A stretch of 64,000 nt of DNA from contig OX381720.1 in NCBI GenBank assembly GCA_947462335.1, positions 4,657,501-4,721,500 on the forward strand, given 5' to 3'. This document shows positions 31,299 to 41,569 of the stretch, piece by piece. Source of the DNA: Harmothoe impar. Its lineage: Eukaryota > Annelida > Polychaeta > Phyllodocida > Polynoidae. Below the pieces are notes generated by a model. It was not told the DNA's origin. It saw only the letters and a program-made list of their open reading frames with translations, and did no database searches. The translations under genes were made by a program, and so were the position numbers. Numbering within the stretch: position 1 is the first letter of the stretch; each line of letters begins with the position of its first letter.

Positions 31299-31374
31299 CA
31301 CACTCAGAAAAGTCAGCGTCATTGTCGCTAAAACCAACAATGACGCAACAATGACGCTGACTTTTCTGAGTGTG
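31299..31374. repeat. 76-bp hairpin MITE
   Basis: CACACTCAGAAAAGTCAGCG and CGCTGACTTTTCTGAGTGTG are perfectly inverted around AAAACCAACAATG; a short relative of 25413-25531 with AGCGTC replacing AGAGTC. Confidence 0.85.
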
Positions 31375-32430
31375 CAGTCCATTTCCCAAGACCTAGAAAT
31401 TAATTTTAGAAATGAAGAGAATCGTACATATATATCCTGGTTCAGCACTATACAGAGTCTAAGGAGTGTCGGGCTATTTCCCAGAATATGGATGTGTGAT
31501 ATACAGGTACGACTGGGAGATGCCTTTATGACAGGACAGCACGGCGGTTTCCTATTCACGCCCTTTGAACACCTCAGTATTCCTCAGCATTGCGTGCTCA
31601 AATTAGCTACTTACTACACTACTTACACTACTACCTGATGCAACTCGATGCGCTACTATAGGTGTACATGTAGTACATGCAGATTTTATTTAGTTTTTGT
31701 CCAGCTTTGCCAGTTATGGACCAGCTGGTAAGTATAGTATTGAGTAGGCCTTTCAGTTAGCTGGATCCAGGTACATAAGTGCCTATCGGTATTGTGTGAT
31801 AATTTACAGGAGTGTTTCAATTAAAGGGTGTCATCAACTTGTGTGGTTGTAACCGGGTTGTAACTTGTATGTGAGTACAAAATATAGTCCAATGTGTCTG
31901 ACTATGTAGTTCATTTCATGATGTTGTTCTCATTCATTCTGCCATTGATAATGCACTAACACATTATGTCGTAGTTAGATGGTTAACAAAAGTTAGAGTA
32001 TGTTACCTAATTAATACATTAACATAATGCCACAAAGCCGTATGCGGACGTTAGAGGGTTAATTAGTACCATCATGAGAGTTCTGTAACGGGCCCCGGGG
32101 CCACTGTGTGGTCATTGTGTCATCTCCGACACTTAGTAAAGGAAATAATGTAACCAGGTCACATGGAAAGCCCATTATGAAGATGTTAAGGTGCATTAAT
32201 GTTTGCAAGAAGTTGCAGGTTTAACCCTTTAGTGTGAGTTCTCGCAAACAAGCCCAACTCACGTGTATACCGCACCTTACACTGGAGCCGGTGTCTGAGC
32301 TCTGAGCAGGTTAAATGTCAAACATATTTCAGGTTTAGAAACCCAACTAAATTATTTTTGTTCAGAAAAGCTGAACATGTGACTGGACATTCAGTCCTCC
32401 ATAATAAAAGAGATCAGGTAAGAGGGTTGA
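31375..32430. other. no feature recognised
   Basis: A frame of 143 codons crosses the hairpin and this flank but has no recognisable domain. No repeat boundary was found in this kilobase. Confidence 0.3.
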
Positions 32431-32440
32431 GAGACCAACC

Positions 32441-32666
32441 CAAGCTGGCCCCAACTCGTCCTCGGACGCGTCCGTGCGACATCACTGGTATTTGAGGGGC
32501 CATGACCGCGTCACTTCCCCCATATATTGGGGTGGGGAGGATTCCTACGCGGAACCCATCTACACTTTTAATATAACAGCACCAAGCGCACAGGAACTAT
32601 TTCAACCAGCAACCTTTGGTGCCAGTGGTGACGCTCAGGAACAGAGGTCGAGGTGGGGCCAGCTTG
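32441..32666. mobile_element. 226-bp TIR element (CAAGCTGRCCCC family), copy 2, 9-bp duplication
   Basis: CAAGCTGGCCCC and GGGGCCAGCTTG are inverted ends. AGACCAACC is duplicated at 32432-32440 and 32667-32675; matching extends to 11 bases if the ends are drawn one base in. A 9-bp target with short TIRs suggests a Mutator-like non-autonomous element. The 4911-5132 copy supports the boundaries. Confidence 0.85.
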
Positions 32667-32933
32667 AGACCAACCCTCAGGGTCCAAACTGCGAGACAGT
32701 CTAAAAATACCATAGCGTGGGACTGTCTTGCCCCCCTCGGCTATAGCCATGTCAGCCTTTTAGCGGTTTATACTTTTACGGGCAGCGCCCACTATGCTGT
32801 GTGTGGCCTTTATTTTGACATAGCAAATGTATTAGTTAATCGGCCGTATAGATCCCCATGGACAGGGCATCACTCTGTAAGTCCAACTATATGCATCATT
32901 TACTTCTAAGGGAGTCATCATTATTTAAAAACT

Positions 32934-33095
32934 AGGGGGTGGGGGATTTTCGTGCGAGCTCACAGACATTTTTCTGTCCTCCACCCCTCTTTGAACTATA
33001 GTAACACACAGGCCTTTTCGCCAAAAAAGGGGCAACAGTTTTTTACCCCCCCCCCTCTATAGTGGATAAATAATAACCACTCCCTAGCTAATCTT
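32934..33095. repeat. poly-C/poly-G tract element
   Basis: GGGGGTGGGGGATTTTCG on the left and ACCCCCCCCCTC followed by AATAACCACTCCCTAG on the right, as in the element at 33818-34053. Confidence 0.5.
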
Positions 33096-33197
33096 TAATG
33101 CCTCCCCCACCCATAGAGCTTGGTATTAGCTTTGTTGAATGCCGGATTAGGAACTGATCGATGCTAATTGCCTATCATCAGATGCCTACTGTGTCAG

Positions 33198-33307
33198 GTT
33201 ATTAGCCTTTTAAGAGCAGGAGAGTATATAATGATTTAATGTGCTATGCTCTTTTGTTGACTTAATGCATGAGTCCTGCACTGTTAAAAGTAAGTGTACA
33301 TAGGCAG

Positions 33308-33403
<96 letters not shown>

Positions 33404-33600
33404 ATACATATATACTTGGCTTACAGTATGAAAGGACGTATTATTGGTTGCACTCTTTAGAGTGTGGCGAGTAACTCTTTGATGCTGCATTCATGCATCA
33501 TGCAAAACCTGTGGTTGATACACTCCTGCAGGGTAAACACCACGTTTATTGGCAAGAAGTCATTGCATGTATCATGAAAAAATGAAGACCAATCCTGGAG
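33198..33600. repeat. TM-A copy expanded by a (TA)n microsatellite
   Basis: The left end CCTTTTAAGAGCAGG and TAATGTGCTATGC lie before the (TA)n. The hairpin GATGCTGCATTCATGCATC, the ACACTCCTGCAGGG centre and an eroded right part lie after it. Confidence 0.55.
33310..33414. repeat. (TA)n microsatellite
   Basis: About 50 TA units with one TT and one AC interruption near the right end, inside a TM-A remnant. Confidence 0.97.
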
Positions 33601-33817
33601 GCATCATACTTCACAGTCCACATCTATAGATGTTATGCCTATATCACTTTGTACGTGTCTCTGGGCTGCTCCTATATATCCTTGTTGGATGTTATAAGGA
33701 ATGTGTCATTCGAAAATAGACCTTTGAAAATGTTTGCTTACTTTTAAAAGTAGACATTGGCAAGAGCGTCGCCCACACCACTCCTCGTCTGCCGGTCCCC
33801 TCGGACGGCACAGACAT

Positions 33818-34053
33818 ACTTAAGTAGTGATAACTTTTTTTAGCAACAGGGGGTGGTGGATTTTGGAGGGGGGCAATAAATTTCAGCTCTTTCCAGTGGA
33901 AACCCCTGTGCGTTACTGTGCTTGGAAGGGCGCGATGAATTTTTTTGCCCGCTAGGGGGAGGGGGGATTTGACAGTCTGAAAAGAATGTAGTGCATCAGT
34001 GAAAAATGCCCCCCCCCCCCGTTGTTAAAAAATGATCACTTTCTTAAGTCATT
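33818..34053. mobile_element. poly-C-tract TIR element
   Basis: CTTAAGTAGTGATAACTTTTTTAGCAACAGGGGG at the left pairs with GTTGTTAAAAAATGATCACT-TTCTTAAG at the right. Inside, G-rich and C-rich tracts face each other. Related ends occur near 4690, 31010, 33095 and 43395. Confidence 0.65.
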
Positions 34054-34258
34054 TATCAAGAGAATTACGTAAATGGGATTGTACCTATGTATCAAATTAT
34101 ACCTAGAAGTGCTGACACCCACTGTAATGTCTAGGGATGAGGGACAAAAGACAAATTATCCTTGGGCAGTATGAGCTCAGAAAAAGGGCTTCATATAGTG
34201 CCCAGCCATGGTCTTTTGCAGTCTGTGGAAGTAAAGCGTACACTTTAACTGTTTAAAA

Positions 34259-34345
34259 ATAGCACATAATAGTCAAAGATGGCGCCCGGTCAAAGATGGC
34301 ACTTGGTCAAAGACTTTCACATTGGCCCGATCTGGTGAGACACAG
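34259..34345. repeat. FB1-type repeat fragment
   Basis: AGTCAAAGATGGCGCCCGGTCAAAGATGG contains two units of the FB1 16-bp arm repeat, followed by GGTGAGACACAGCCA, which resembles the FB1 terminus. Confidence 0.55.
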
Positions 34346-34414
34346 CCACAAACATATTGGGAGAAAAAGTATCGGTATGTCGCAATTCAACTATGGTGAG
34401 GGTGAGATGTGTTA

Positions 34415-34694
34415 CACTGAAAAAGTAAACTCGTCTTCAGACTGTTTAAAGTGACAAGGAAGCGGGTCTTCTAGCTTGAGTTGTCAGATAGAAGACCCAC
34501 TTGGCATCTGCCAGCCCAAAACCCAATATTTGCTCACTCCAGACTTGGTACTGCACCAGTCTTAGAATTTCCAAAGGGGCAGCATGATGTATGAATGCAA
34601 GCTGGGCAAACAGATTCGCCAGGGCTACATTCATACATCATGCTGACAAAGGGTATAAAGCACATTTATAGCGGTATGCGGCCATTAAAGGGTT
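34415..34694. repeat. CACTGAAAAAG element half joined to TM-A half
   Basis: 34415-34560 matches the left arm of 14579-14842 (CACTGAAAAAGTAAACTCG, GACCCACTTGGCATCTGCC). It runs into the right part of a TM-A (34575-34694: ATGATGTATGAATGCAAG, GCGGCCATTAAAGGGTTA). A recombinant or overlapping-insertion junction. Confidence 0.6.
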
Positions 34695-35548
34695 ATCCAG
34701 GTTTGTGAATTTGACGACCTTAAACTTGTCACTTGGAGTGGGCCACCACATGGGCTAACATTGTCAGTCAGATGAGCCTAGTGTCATCTTGTCGGAATGT
34801 AACCTGGTGGGTCCTCCCAACCATTAATATGTCCATTTTATAACAGTCAGTAAGAATACCCTAAAGTCTTCTCATAAGACGACTATTTGACAACTTTAGA
34901 TGCTTTGATTTATCAGTGTATCAAATGAGATCCGAGTCACCCTTCAATTCCCTGACCCCTATTCACTTTTAGTGACAGGATAAACTGCATATAAATGGCT
35001 GTCTATCAATCCCCACGACGGCATCTCATTCAATAAGCATTCCAAACAATTTATCTCAAAAAGGGATCACCAACTGTGTCCTAGTACCAATACCCCTGGT
35101 ATACAATCGTATTGTAGTTAAAAGGAAACAGGTCAGTCCACTGGTAAATGGATGTTTTGATCACAAATACGTCTAAAGACGATAGAAACCGGTTAGCTAA
35201 GAAACGGCGACGTGTGTGCTTGGGGAGGGGGTCAAATAAACGAGTGCAACCCTTAGAAGGGCTGTGGGAGGGGGTTGTCAAAAAGTTAGTTCACAAGTCT
35301 TTACCACCACCTCCAGGAGATAATAATTTAAACCCCTTCCACCCTATATATAGGGCTGAGTACCTGTCCATGCTCCATTCCGACTGGTGCTGTAGGGGTA
35401 CCGAGATTTGGGCCTCTAAGGGACGCAAATTGTTTATAGCAGGATGCGTTTTATGGTCACTAATACACCTAACGGGATGACACTGATGCTGGGGGCACCT
35501 GTAGAGTAAGAGCACATATACCAAATAACATACACAGCCCCTCACTAA
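34695..35548. other. no feature recognised
   Basis: No gene or repeat identified; a 110-codon frame (35148-35480) has no recognisable motif. Confidence 0.3.
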
Positions 35549-35802
35549 GACCCATTTTCCATTAGCCGATTTGGGGCTGGTATCGGCCAGAAGAACTACT
35601 GTACTACCACTGATCGGGCAATGGAGCTGTCGGCAGGTCAGTCGGTGGACACAGCTGGGCACTACATGCTTCTGGTTGTGTCCAAGTACAGCATCGGCAG
35701 TAAGCGTTGGTACACCAATCAGTAGGATCATAGACCGATCGTTGGCTGCATGCAGGTTTACCAACCGATAGCACCCACGAATCGGCTAATGGAAAATAGG
35801 CC
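35549..35802. mobile_element. 254-bp TIR element (CCATTTTCCATTAGCCGATT)
   Basis: GACCCATTTTCCATTAGCCGATT at the left is inverted almost perfectly at the right (AATCGGCTAATGGAAAATAGGCC). The interior has further inverted ATCGG steps. Frames on both strands are artefacts of the palindrome. Only one copy noticed. Confidence 0.75.
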
Positions 35803-36028
35803 TGAATCGCTGCAAGTAAATACATATAGCCCGATCCTATTAAGAAACTGAAAAGGCTGTGGCTAGAGGGAATAAAAGGAACGTCGATACACTTTTTCAA
35901 CGTTTCTTCTTTTTTTGATTTGGCATTTTGGGAGATAAAAACACAATGTAAACACTTTCGGCCCTGGTTTGTTAGATACGGTTTGGTGACCCGAAAGGTA
36001 CCTATTATCTAAGTCCTAGTTCCAGTGC

Positions 36029-36170
36029 ATTAATGCATCATACCATGGTCGTCATGATGCATGAATGCAGGAAGGGCAAACATTTTCAGACCCCCCCCCC
36101 CCGCACCCTTCCTCAATGATTGGGAGGGAGGGCGGGCCCTCCTGCCCCCCCCCCCTTTTTTCCTACGCCA
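36029..36170. repeat. TM-A scrap joined to poly-C repeat
   Basis: TGCATTAATGCATCATACC-TGGTCGTCATGATGCATG is the TM-A left hairpin. It is followed by two long C runs and TTTCCTACGCCACTG, which recurs inverted at 46274 (GTGGCGTAGGAAAAG). Confidence 0.5.
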
Positions 36171-36329
36171 CTGCACCAACGATAAAATCAAAGTCCACTT
36201 ACCAACTAAATTAGAAGTCAGTATATCATATTTTGAGAAAATCCACTGTGTTCCACTCAGTGAGTGTAGCCGTTCCTCCTATGTGTCCTTCAGCGATCCA
36301 ACTCCATAGTTAACAATAAGACACACGAC

Positions 36330-36760
36330 TTCCCCTTGTCCGCTGCAGGTATACCAGTGTACAGCCTAAGTGTGGGTGTCCTCCCTATAAGGGTGCCACA
36401 CCAGTGTGAGTCTGTGTGAGTGACTCGGGACTAACTCACAGAGTGTACAGAGTACAGGGGTGAGCAGCTCAGTGTGGTGGTGGTGGTGGTGGTGGTGGTG
36501 GTGGTGGTGGTGGTGGTGCGGGGAGAGCCTCACCTGGCGGTAGTCTCCTGTACTCTGTGAGCTGTCCCCCTCCTCCTGCTGCCTCCTACCACGGCCTCCC
36601 TACCTCCCTGCTACACGCCGTACACCTCCCCAGTACCAGGGTACCACTCCTGCAGCCCCCCAGCACCCCACCGGGTAGTTCCTCACCTACACACCAGGTG
36701 GCAGCTAGGTGAAGTGCTCTGGACAGGTAGGTGCTGTAGGTACAGCTGCCTGTTTAATCC
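36330..36760. other. GC-rich single-copy-looking segment with (TGG)n
   Basis: G+C-rich DNA without recognised repeats apart from (GTG)n at 36473-36518 and an inverted CTCACAGAGTGTACAGAGTACAGG / CCTGTACTCTGTGAG pair. It could contain a promoter or untranslated exon, but I see no coding frame or core motif. Confidence 0.25.
36473..36518. repeat. (TGG)n microsatellite
   Basis: About 15 uninterrupted GTG/TGG triplets. Confidence 0.97.
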
Positions 36761-36761
36761 T

Positions 36762-37012
36762 TTAACCCTTTAAGGATGGATGTCGCTAAAAGATGACATA
36801 TGTTGTCATGATGTACCAATGCAGCCCCGGCGAGTAACTGGCCGGTGCTGCATTAGTGCATCATGTCGACCATTTGGGAGCGTCTCTACCCCGTAGGGTC
36901 GGCATGATGCTTGAATGCAGCACCGGCGAGCGTCTCGCCGGGCCTGCATTCATGCATCATGACGACCAAGGACATGATGCAGTAAGGCATCATACCATCC
37001 TAAAAGGGTTAA
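36762..37012. mobile_element. TM-A MITE, intact inverted copy
   Basis: TTAACCCTTTAAGGATGGATGTCGC to ATCCTAAAAGGGTTAA, 251 bp. The asymmetric end with GTCGCTAAAAGATGAC is on the left here, so the element is reversed relative to 42467. A TM-A scrap (37013-37072) and a preceding TTAATCC (36754) show repeated insertion at this spot. Confidence 0.9.
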
Positions 37013-37075
37013 GGAATGCATAATGCCTTAATGCATCATGCTAATGGTCGTCATGATGCATCTAAATGCTCCGGG

Positions 37076-37305
37076 CCTTAGTCTGTAGTGGCTAACGCAA
37101 GTTAATCATCGGAATATTGGTCAGAATGATGAACTGATATTCATAAGTGACTAAAGCAAACAAAAGGCCCTACTCAAGAAGACTTAGCCTTATAGTCATA
37201 GGAATGGAATGACTAATTAAGGTGGGTTGGTCACTACTGACTATACCTGATATATGGAGTATTAACCATGGCTGGTCAAATAGGGAGCCAAGAAATGACT
37301 AACTA
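37076..37305 (+). repeat. dispersed repeat R, copy split by the 37306-38631 element
   Basis: GGGCCTTAGTCTGTAGTGGC to GGAGCCAAGAAATGACTAAC; continues after the insertion as GGTTGG...AGTTTTGGAGCC (38632-38687). Copies: 53608-53772 with 56850-56960, 3909-4123 inverted, 27465-27560 partial. Confidence 0.7.
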
Positions 37306-37604
37306 CACTGTAAAAAGTTGTTGTTCGTGAACAGCAAAATTTGCTGTACATGTACAGTACTTTAGCTGTAAATGATAATACAGTAAATTCTACTGTACAT
37401 GTACAATTCTGTTACTGTAGATGCAGGTTACGGTAGTGACTTGTAGATCTACAGTACTTTTCCCTGTAATGTACACGAGAGGTCGTGGGATCGATCCTAG
37501 GTCTAGCCACCTCTCCTCAGGGATCTTTAGCAACGAGGCTGTAGCTCATTTAATACAGACATGGCAGAGGTAGCTTATATCCCAATGTGACCATTTGTAA
37601 CACC

Positions 37605-37675
37605 GGCTCTGTGGCGCAACGGATCAGCGCCTGTCTCCAACACCACAGGTGGTGAGTTCAATCCTTGGTGGAGCC
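37605..37675 (+). repeat. tRNA-Arg-like sequence, unit 1
   Basis: GGCTCTGTGGCGCAACGGAT is the 5' half of an arginine tRNA (A box TGGCGCAACGG), followed by an altered anticodon arm (CCTGT/ACAGG closing a 10-base loop) and a B box with one change (GAGTTCAATCC). The 3' GGAGCC pairs with the 5' GGCTC. Not expected to be a working tRNA because the anticodon loop is too large. Confidence 0.7.
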
Positions 37676-37735
37676 ACTTCTCTTGTTTCACCTACATCCA
37701 CCTAAAATTCGTTTTCGCCTCACATGGATGGTTAA

Positions 37736-37936
37736 CCCTTTAGGGCCGAGCATCGACTATAGTCGATGCCATGGCTGGCCGAGCATCGACTATAGTCGAT
37801 ACCATGGCTGGCCGAGCATCGACTATAGTCATCATAACGCTATGGGATTTAACTATGGCTCGGCCCAGAGAAAGTTCCTGTGAAAATGGCCCGGCCCCAT
37901 CACCAACAAATAGTTTTTTTGGTCGGCCCTAAAGGG
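37736..37936. mobile_element. TTAA MITE type 2 (TM-B), 201 bp
   Basis: CCCTTTAGGGCCGAGCATCG at the left and GGTCGGCCCTAAAGGG at the right, with TTAA at 37732-37735 and 37937-37940. The interior has three 33-bp tandem units GCCGAGCATCGACTATAGTC, each holding the palindrome ATCGACTATAGTCGAT. It shares only the CCCTTTA...TAAAGGG ends with TM-A, so it is a separate family using the same target. A 24-bp left-end fragment lies at the centre of FB3 (55227-55250). Confidence 0.9.
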
Positions 37937-38045
37937 TTAAAAATATCACCAGCACTGGGAGGCGGACCCCAGACCTTTAAAAATTATTATCAATCAGTTG
38001 AGAAGTAGAGTAGAGATATATCCCAATATGACCATTTGTAACACC

Positions 38046-38116
38046 GGCTCTGTGGCGCAACGGATCAGCGCCTGTCTCCAACACCACAGGTGGCGAGTTC
38101 AATCCTTGGTGGAGCC
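38046..38116 (+). repeat. tRNA-Arg-like sequence, unit 2
   Basis: Differs from unit 1 only at GGTGGCGAG for GGTGGTGAG. The following 120 bp show the uninterrupted ATGGTTAAAAATATC, the pre-insertion form of the MITE site in unit 1. Confidence 0.7.
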
Positions 38117-38282
38117 ACTTCTCTTTTTTTTTCCTACATCCACCTAAAATTCGTTTTCGCCTCACATGGATGGTTAAAAATATCACCAGCACTGGTAGGC
38201 GAACCCCAGACCTTTACAAATTATTATTACACAGTTGAGAAGTAGAGTAGAGATATATCCCAATATGAATGTTTGTAACACT

Positions 38283-38353
38283 GGCTCTGTGGCGCGACGG
38301 ATCAGCGCCTGTCTCCAACACCACAGGCGGTGAGTTCAATCCTTGGTGGAGCC
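38283..38353 (+). repeat. tRNA-Arg-like sequence, unit 3
   Basis: GGCGCGACGG instead of GGCGCAACGG and CAGGCGGTG instead of CAGGTGGTG; otherwise identical. The unit ends in AACCCAGGACCTTCAG before the right end of the carrier element. Confidence 0.7.
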
Positions 38354-38687
38354 ACTTCTCTTGTTTTTCCTACATCCACCTAAAATTTGTTTTCCCCTCA
38401 CATGGATGGTTGAAAAATATCACCAGCACTGGGAGGTGAACCCAGGACCTTCAGACTATGATTTACAATCAATTTTGCTGTACAGTAACAGAAGATTCTG
38501 CTGTCCCTATACAGTACATAGTGCTGTAAATATACAAAAGCTCACTTGCTGTAGGTCTACAGTACAATCTACTGGAACCATAGTTGCCCCCAGTATTTGG
38601 TGTACAGGAACACTACTTACTTCTAACAGTGTAGGTTGGTTGCTTTTGAAGTTTTGGAGCCTAAAGATTATCTGTGTACTGGCCTGT

Positions 38688-38922
38688 TTAATCCTTCAAG
38701 GATCATGTTCTGCCTTATTATTCGTGCATCATGCTTCTGGTTGTCATGATGCATGGATGCAGCCCTGGCGAGTAGCTGGGCAGTACTGCATTCAAGTATC
38801 AAGCTGATCATACGCGGTTGAGACACTCCTGAAGGGTTGTCATGATGCACTCGCCCCGGTGAGTAATCTCATCTTTTAATAATATATATGTATATATGCC
38901 TATGTCGTCCTTAAAGGGTTAA
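38688..38922. mobile_element. TM-A MITE
   Basis: TTAATCCTTCAAGGATCATG to CGTCCTTAAAGGGTTAA, 235 bp. The first hairpin and the central GGTTGAGACACTCC-TGAAGGGTTG stem are clear, and the right hairpin is replaced by an AT-rich run. Confidence 0.8.
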
Positions 38923-39233
38923 GCTAATGTATTTTGACATATGGGTTACTGCCTGCATTACTCTGAGACCTTGTAAGCTATGTGACCTATGAAATCTTGT
39001 AAGCGCCGGGGGTAATCAGCCCTCCAAAGTTATAAGCACCGGGGCGCTTAAACACGACGGTACGGTAAAAGTCAAACTAGCTGACGATGCTGACTAGAGA
39101 TTTCTTAATGGCATCACAGCAGGATGGGAGGATCAGACATTAGAGCCCTGGAGATGCCAGGGGGAGATCATCTATATCACTGCGGGGTGCCTGTCTTCAT
39201 GATGAAAACCAGTTAAAGTTGTGAAATGTGTGC
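38923..39233. other. no feature recognised
   Basis: Unassigned; GACGGTACGGTAAA at about 39056 recurs at 5342. Confidence 0.3.
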
Positions 39234-39462
39234 TCTTTAAGGACGAACGTCGCTAAAATTTGACATTCGTTGTCATAATGCACCAATGCAGCCCCGGCGG
39301 CGCTGCATTGGTGCATCATGCTGACCCTTCAGGAGTGTGTCAACCCACGTAGGGTCGGCATGGTGCTTGAGCCCTGGCTAGTTACTCGCCAGGGCTGCAT
39401 TCATGCATCATGACGACCAAGGCATTATGCATTAATGCACTTTGCCATCCTTAAAGGGTTAA
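39234..39462. mobile_element. TM-A MITE, inverted copy
   Basis: CTCTTTAAGGACGAACGTCGC to CCATCCTTAAAGGGTTAA. The asymmetric end is on the left; both hairpins and the CCGACC/GGTCGG centre are well kept. Confidence 0.85.
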
Positions 39463-40142
39463 TGGCTGACAATGGTTAAACTACAGGTGGTAGACATCTG
39501 GTGTAGACCGTTCACAGTGGTCTCCCACAGCGCGGACAACAAGCTCTTTCCCCTCATCTCCCCCCTCTGTACACTTATGCCCAATTTATGGCTAATTCAC
39601 CCCCAATGACCATGGATATCTTTATACCATTGACTGCTTTGAAAAGTTATGATATAGGCCTACATTTAATGATGGCATACCCTTTCCTCAGACTCATAGA
39701 ATCAGAGCTGCATTAAAATCTTTTCTAAAGTACATCAAATCAGTTTAAATTTCAGGAGGGTAAACGTGTGTGACCACACATTTAAATTTTATATGTCTCT
39801 AGTATCTACTATCCAAAAACCAAAACAAACCAATGTAAATAGGTCAGCATAAAACACAGATATATATGGAGTTATCCTTTCTGAGAAGTAGTACATTCCC
39901 CATGTAAGTCACCCTCCACTGCATCTGGATCACCACCAGCTACACTCTGGCAGGGGAGGGCTATTTCTGACCCAATCCACTGCATGGTGAGAGAGGGTCC
40001 TCCTGTCCTGTCAAACCCCTTACTTTCTGCCTGAGTTTGAAACAATTGAAACATCTTTGACCGGGTGTAGTCTTTAACCTGTGTAGTAAGATTTTTGCTC
40101 GGAAGTCTCGAAAATCTGTGTCCCTAAAGAGACCCCATATTG
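39463..40142. other. no gene; FB1 scrap near 40055
   Basis: GAAACATCTTTGACCGGGTG near 40050 is an isolated FB1 arm unit. The rest is unassigned. Confidence 0.35.
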
Positions 40143-40636
40143 GTCAAATCCCACAACGTGAATGAGGGCTGAAAAATGTAGTTTATTGTGAAATCCTGAT
40201 CACTTAGCCAATATTGGTTGGTTACATTGGCTAAAACAAGCCCAATGTTGGTTATAACCCTTGTCTAAGTCTTGTGATTATGATAAATAAGATATCAAAA
40301 CATTTAGACATTTTGCTCTGATTATGCTCAAATATGTTGCTTATTAGAATATGCCAATGATTTGGTTTAAACAGGGAGGACACTCAAGATATCTTTGGGC
40401 TAGTTGAGAGGAAATAATCAAGACAAATCATACCATGAAGTAACTCCCCTCAACTAGATCCATTAACTAGTCCTGTAGGTAACACTTGCTTGCTTATTTT
40501 GACCACAGTGGGATTTGGAGAGGCATAAGATCATGGGACAAGTGTTGCGATTTACAATATTGGCAACAGTTGCCCCTTGTTTTTGTGTCAATAATTAACA
40601 CTTTCTCACCCATTTTTCACGTTGTGGGATTTGACC
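40143..40636. repeat. inverted pair GTCAAATCCCACAACGTGAA
   Basis: GGTCAAATCCCACAACGTGAA (40142-40162) is inverted at about 40616-40636, 470 bp away, with CCAATATTGG palindromes inside. Probably a TIR element whose outer ends I could not fix. Confidence 0.5.
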
Positions 40637-41033
40637 TTATGGTGGCAAAAAAAACTGAGACGTTTGATGAGAAACTTCAATATACATGATAAATAATACT
40701 TCTCAATGTTGACTGAAATCCCTTTTTTGAACTTCCACAAATTCTGGTTTAAAAAGACGCCTTTTATGCAAAAAGTGCTGACATTATAGAAAGGTAATAA
40801 AAGCTTTCCAATTCGGCATGCCCTATGAAACATTATCACCCTGAGAGCACGGAGGACTTATCGTTTGCTTTCCTGTGAGGTAATCTAGGTAATTTAAGCC
40901 TTAGTCATTTAAGACCTTAAGGTCAGTCTTGATGCGATATGCCCCTGTGTCAGCAAAATACATGAGGGCAGCACTGAGGTTATTATGGGTTGATATATAT
41001 ATACTGTAAAACCCTTGCTATAGGATGACCCTA

Positions 41034-41136
41034 CACACACAGAAAAGGGAGAGTCATTGTCGCTAAAACTACCCTCACCTGAGGGTCAGGCACTGGGTTA
41101 GTTTTAGCGACAATGACTCTCACTTTTCTGAGGGTG
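41034..41136. mobile_element. 103-bp hairpin MITE with TA duplication
   Basis: CACACACAGAAAAGGGAGAG and CTCTCACTTTTCTGAGGGTG, flanked by TA at 41032-41033 and 41137-41138. Same family as 25413-25531, with a 16-bp deletion at the loop. Confidence 0.9.
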
Positions 41137-41138
41137 TA

Positions 41139-41569
41139 CCCATGAGCCGAAGCCCTTGTATGAGGAAGAAAATTGGTTTACAGAAAATACCTTAAAAAAG
41201 CGTTTCCACTACAATATCTAATGTAATAAAACCCCACCTACAAGCCGACCCCCTTGCGTAAGAAAGAAATCGGCTAATGTGGAAAAGAAACGCCAAAATA
41301 AATCATTTTCTTATATAGGCAGGGTTTCACCACTTACAGCTATCTCATGAGTCAAAGTGTCCTTTCGTGTTTATTTCATTACATTATCCTCTACATTGAT
41401 TAGAAATACACCACAAATTTGTTTAACTACTATGCAATTTGATGATGTGATAGGTGGTGAGATCCTGACTGATATGACCAGGATTATCTAACCGAGTGTC
41501 AGATATGGCATTCATTTTGGCTAAATCAATGTGAGTATCGTATGCACCATTTAATAACTCTCGATGTGA
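41139..41569. other. no feature recognised
   Basis: AT-rich DNA with no assigned repeat. A faint TM-A trace lies upstream at 40930-40990. Confidence 0.3.

Larger units (their letters stand above)
37306..38631. mobile_element. 1.33-kb TA-target element carrying tandem tRNA-Arg-like units
   Basis: CACTGTAAAAAGTTGTTGTT at the left and CTTACTTCTAACAGTG at the right, with TA at 37304-37305 and 38632-38633. Both ends hold CTGTACAGTA-type palindromes (37330-37470; 38470-38600). The middle is three 237-bp tandem units, each with a tRNA-Arg-like sequence, the first broken by the TTAA MITE 37736-37936. The empty site is preserved at 56906-56907 (CCTAC-TA-GGTTCG). No transposase is present. Confidence 0.85.

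Noticed and set aside
35291..35764. 157-codon minus-strand frame
   Set aside because: It overlaps the palindromic element 35549-35802, and matching frames on both strands are expected from the inverted arms.
37605..37675. Functional tRNA-Arg gene
   Set aside because: The anticodon loop is oversized and the T stem mismatched; the identical defect is in all three tandem units.
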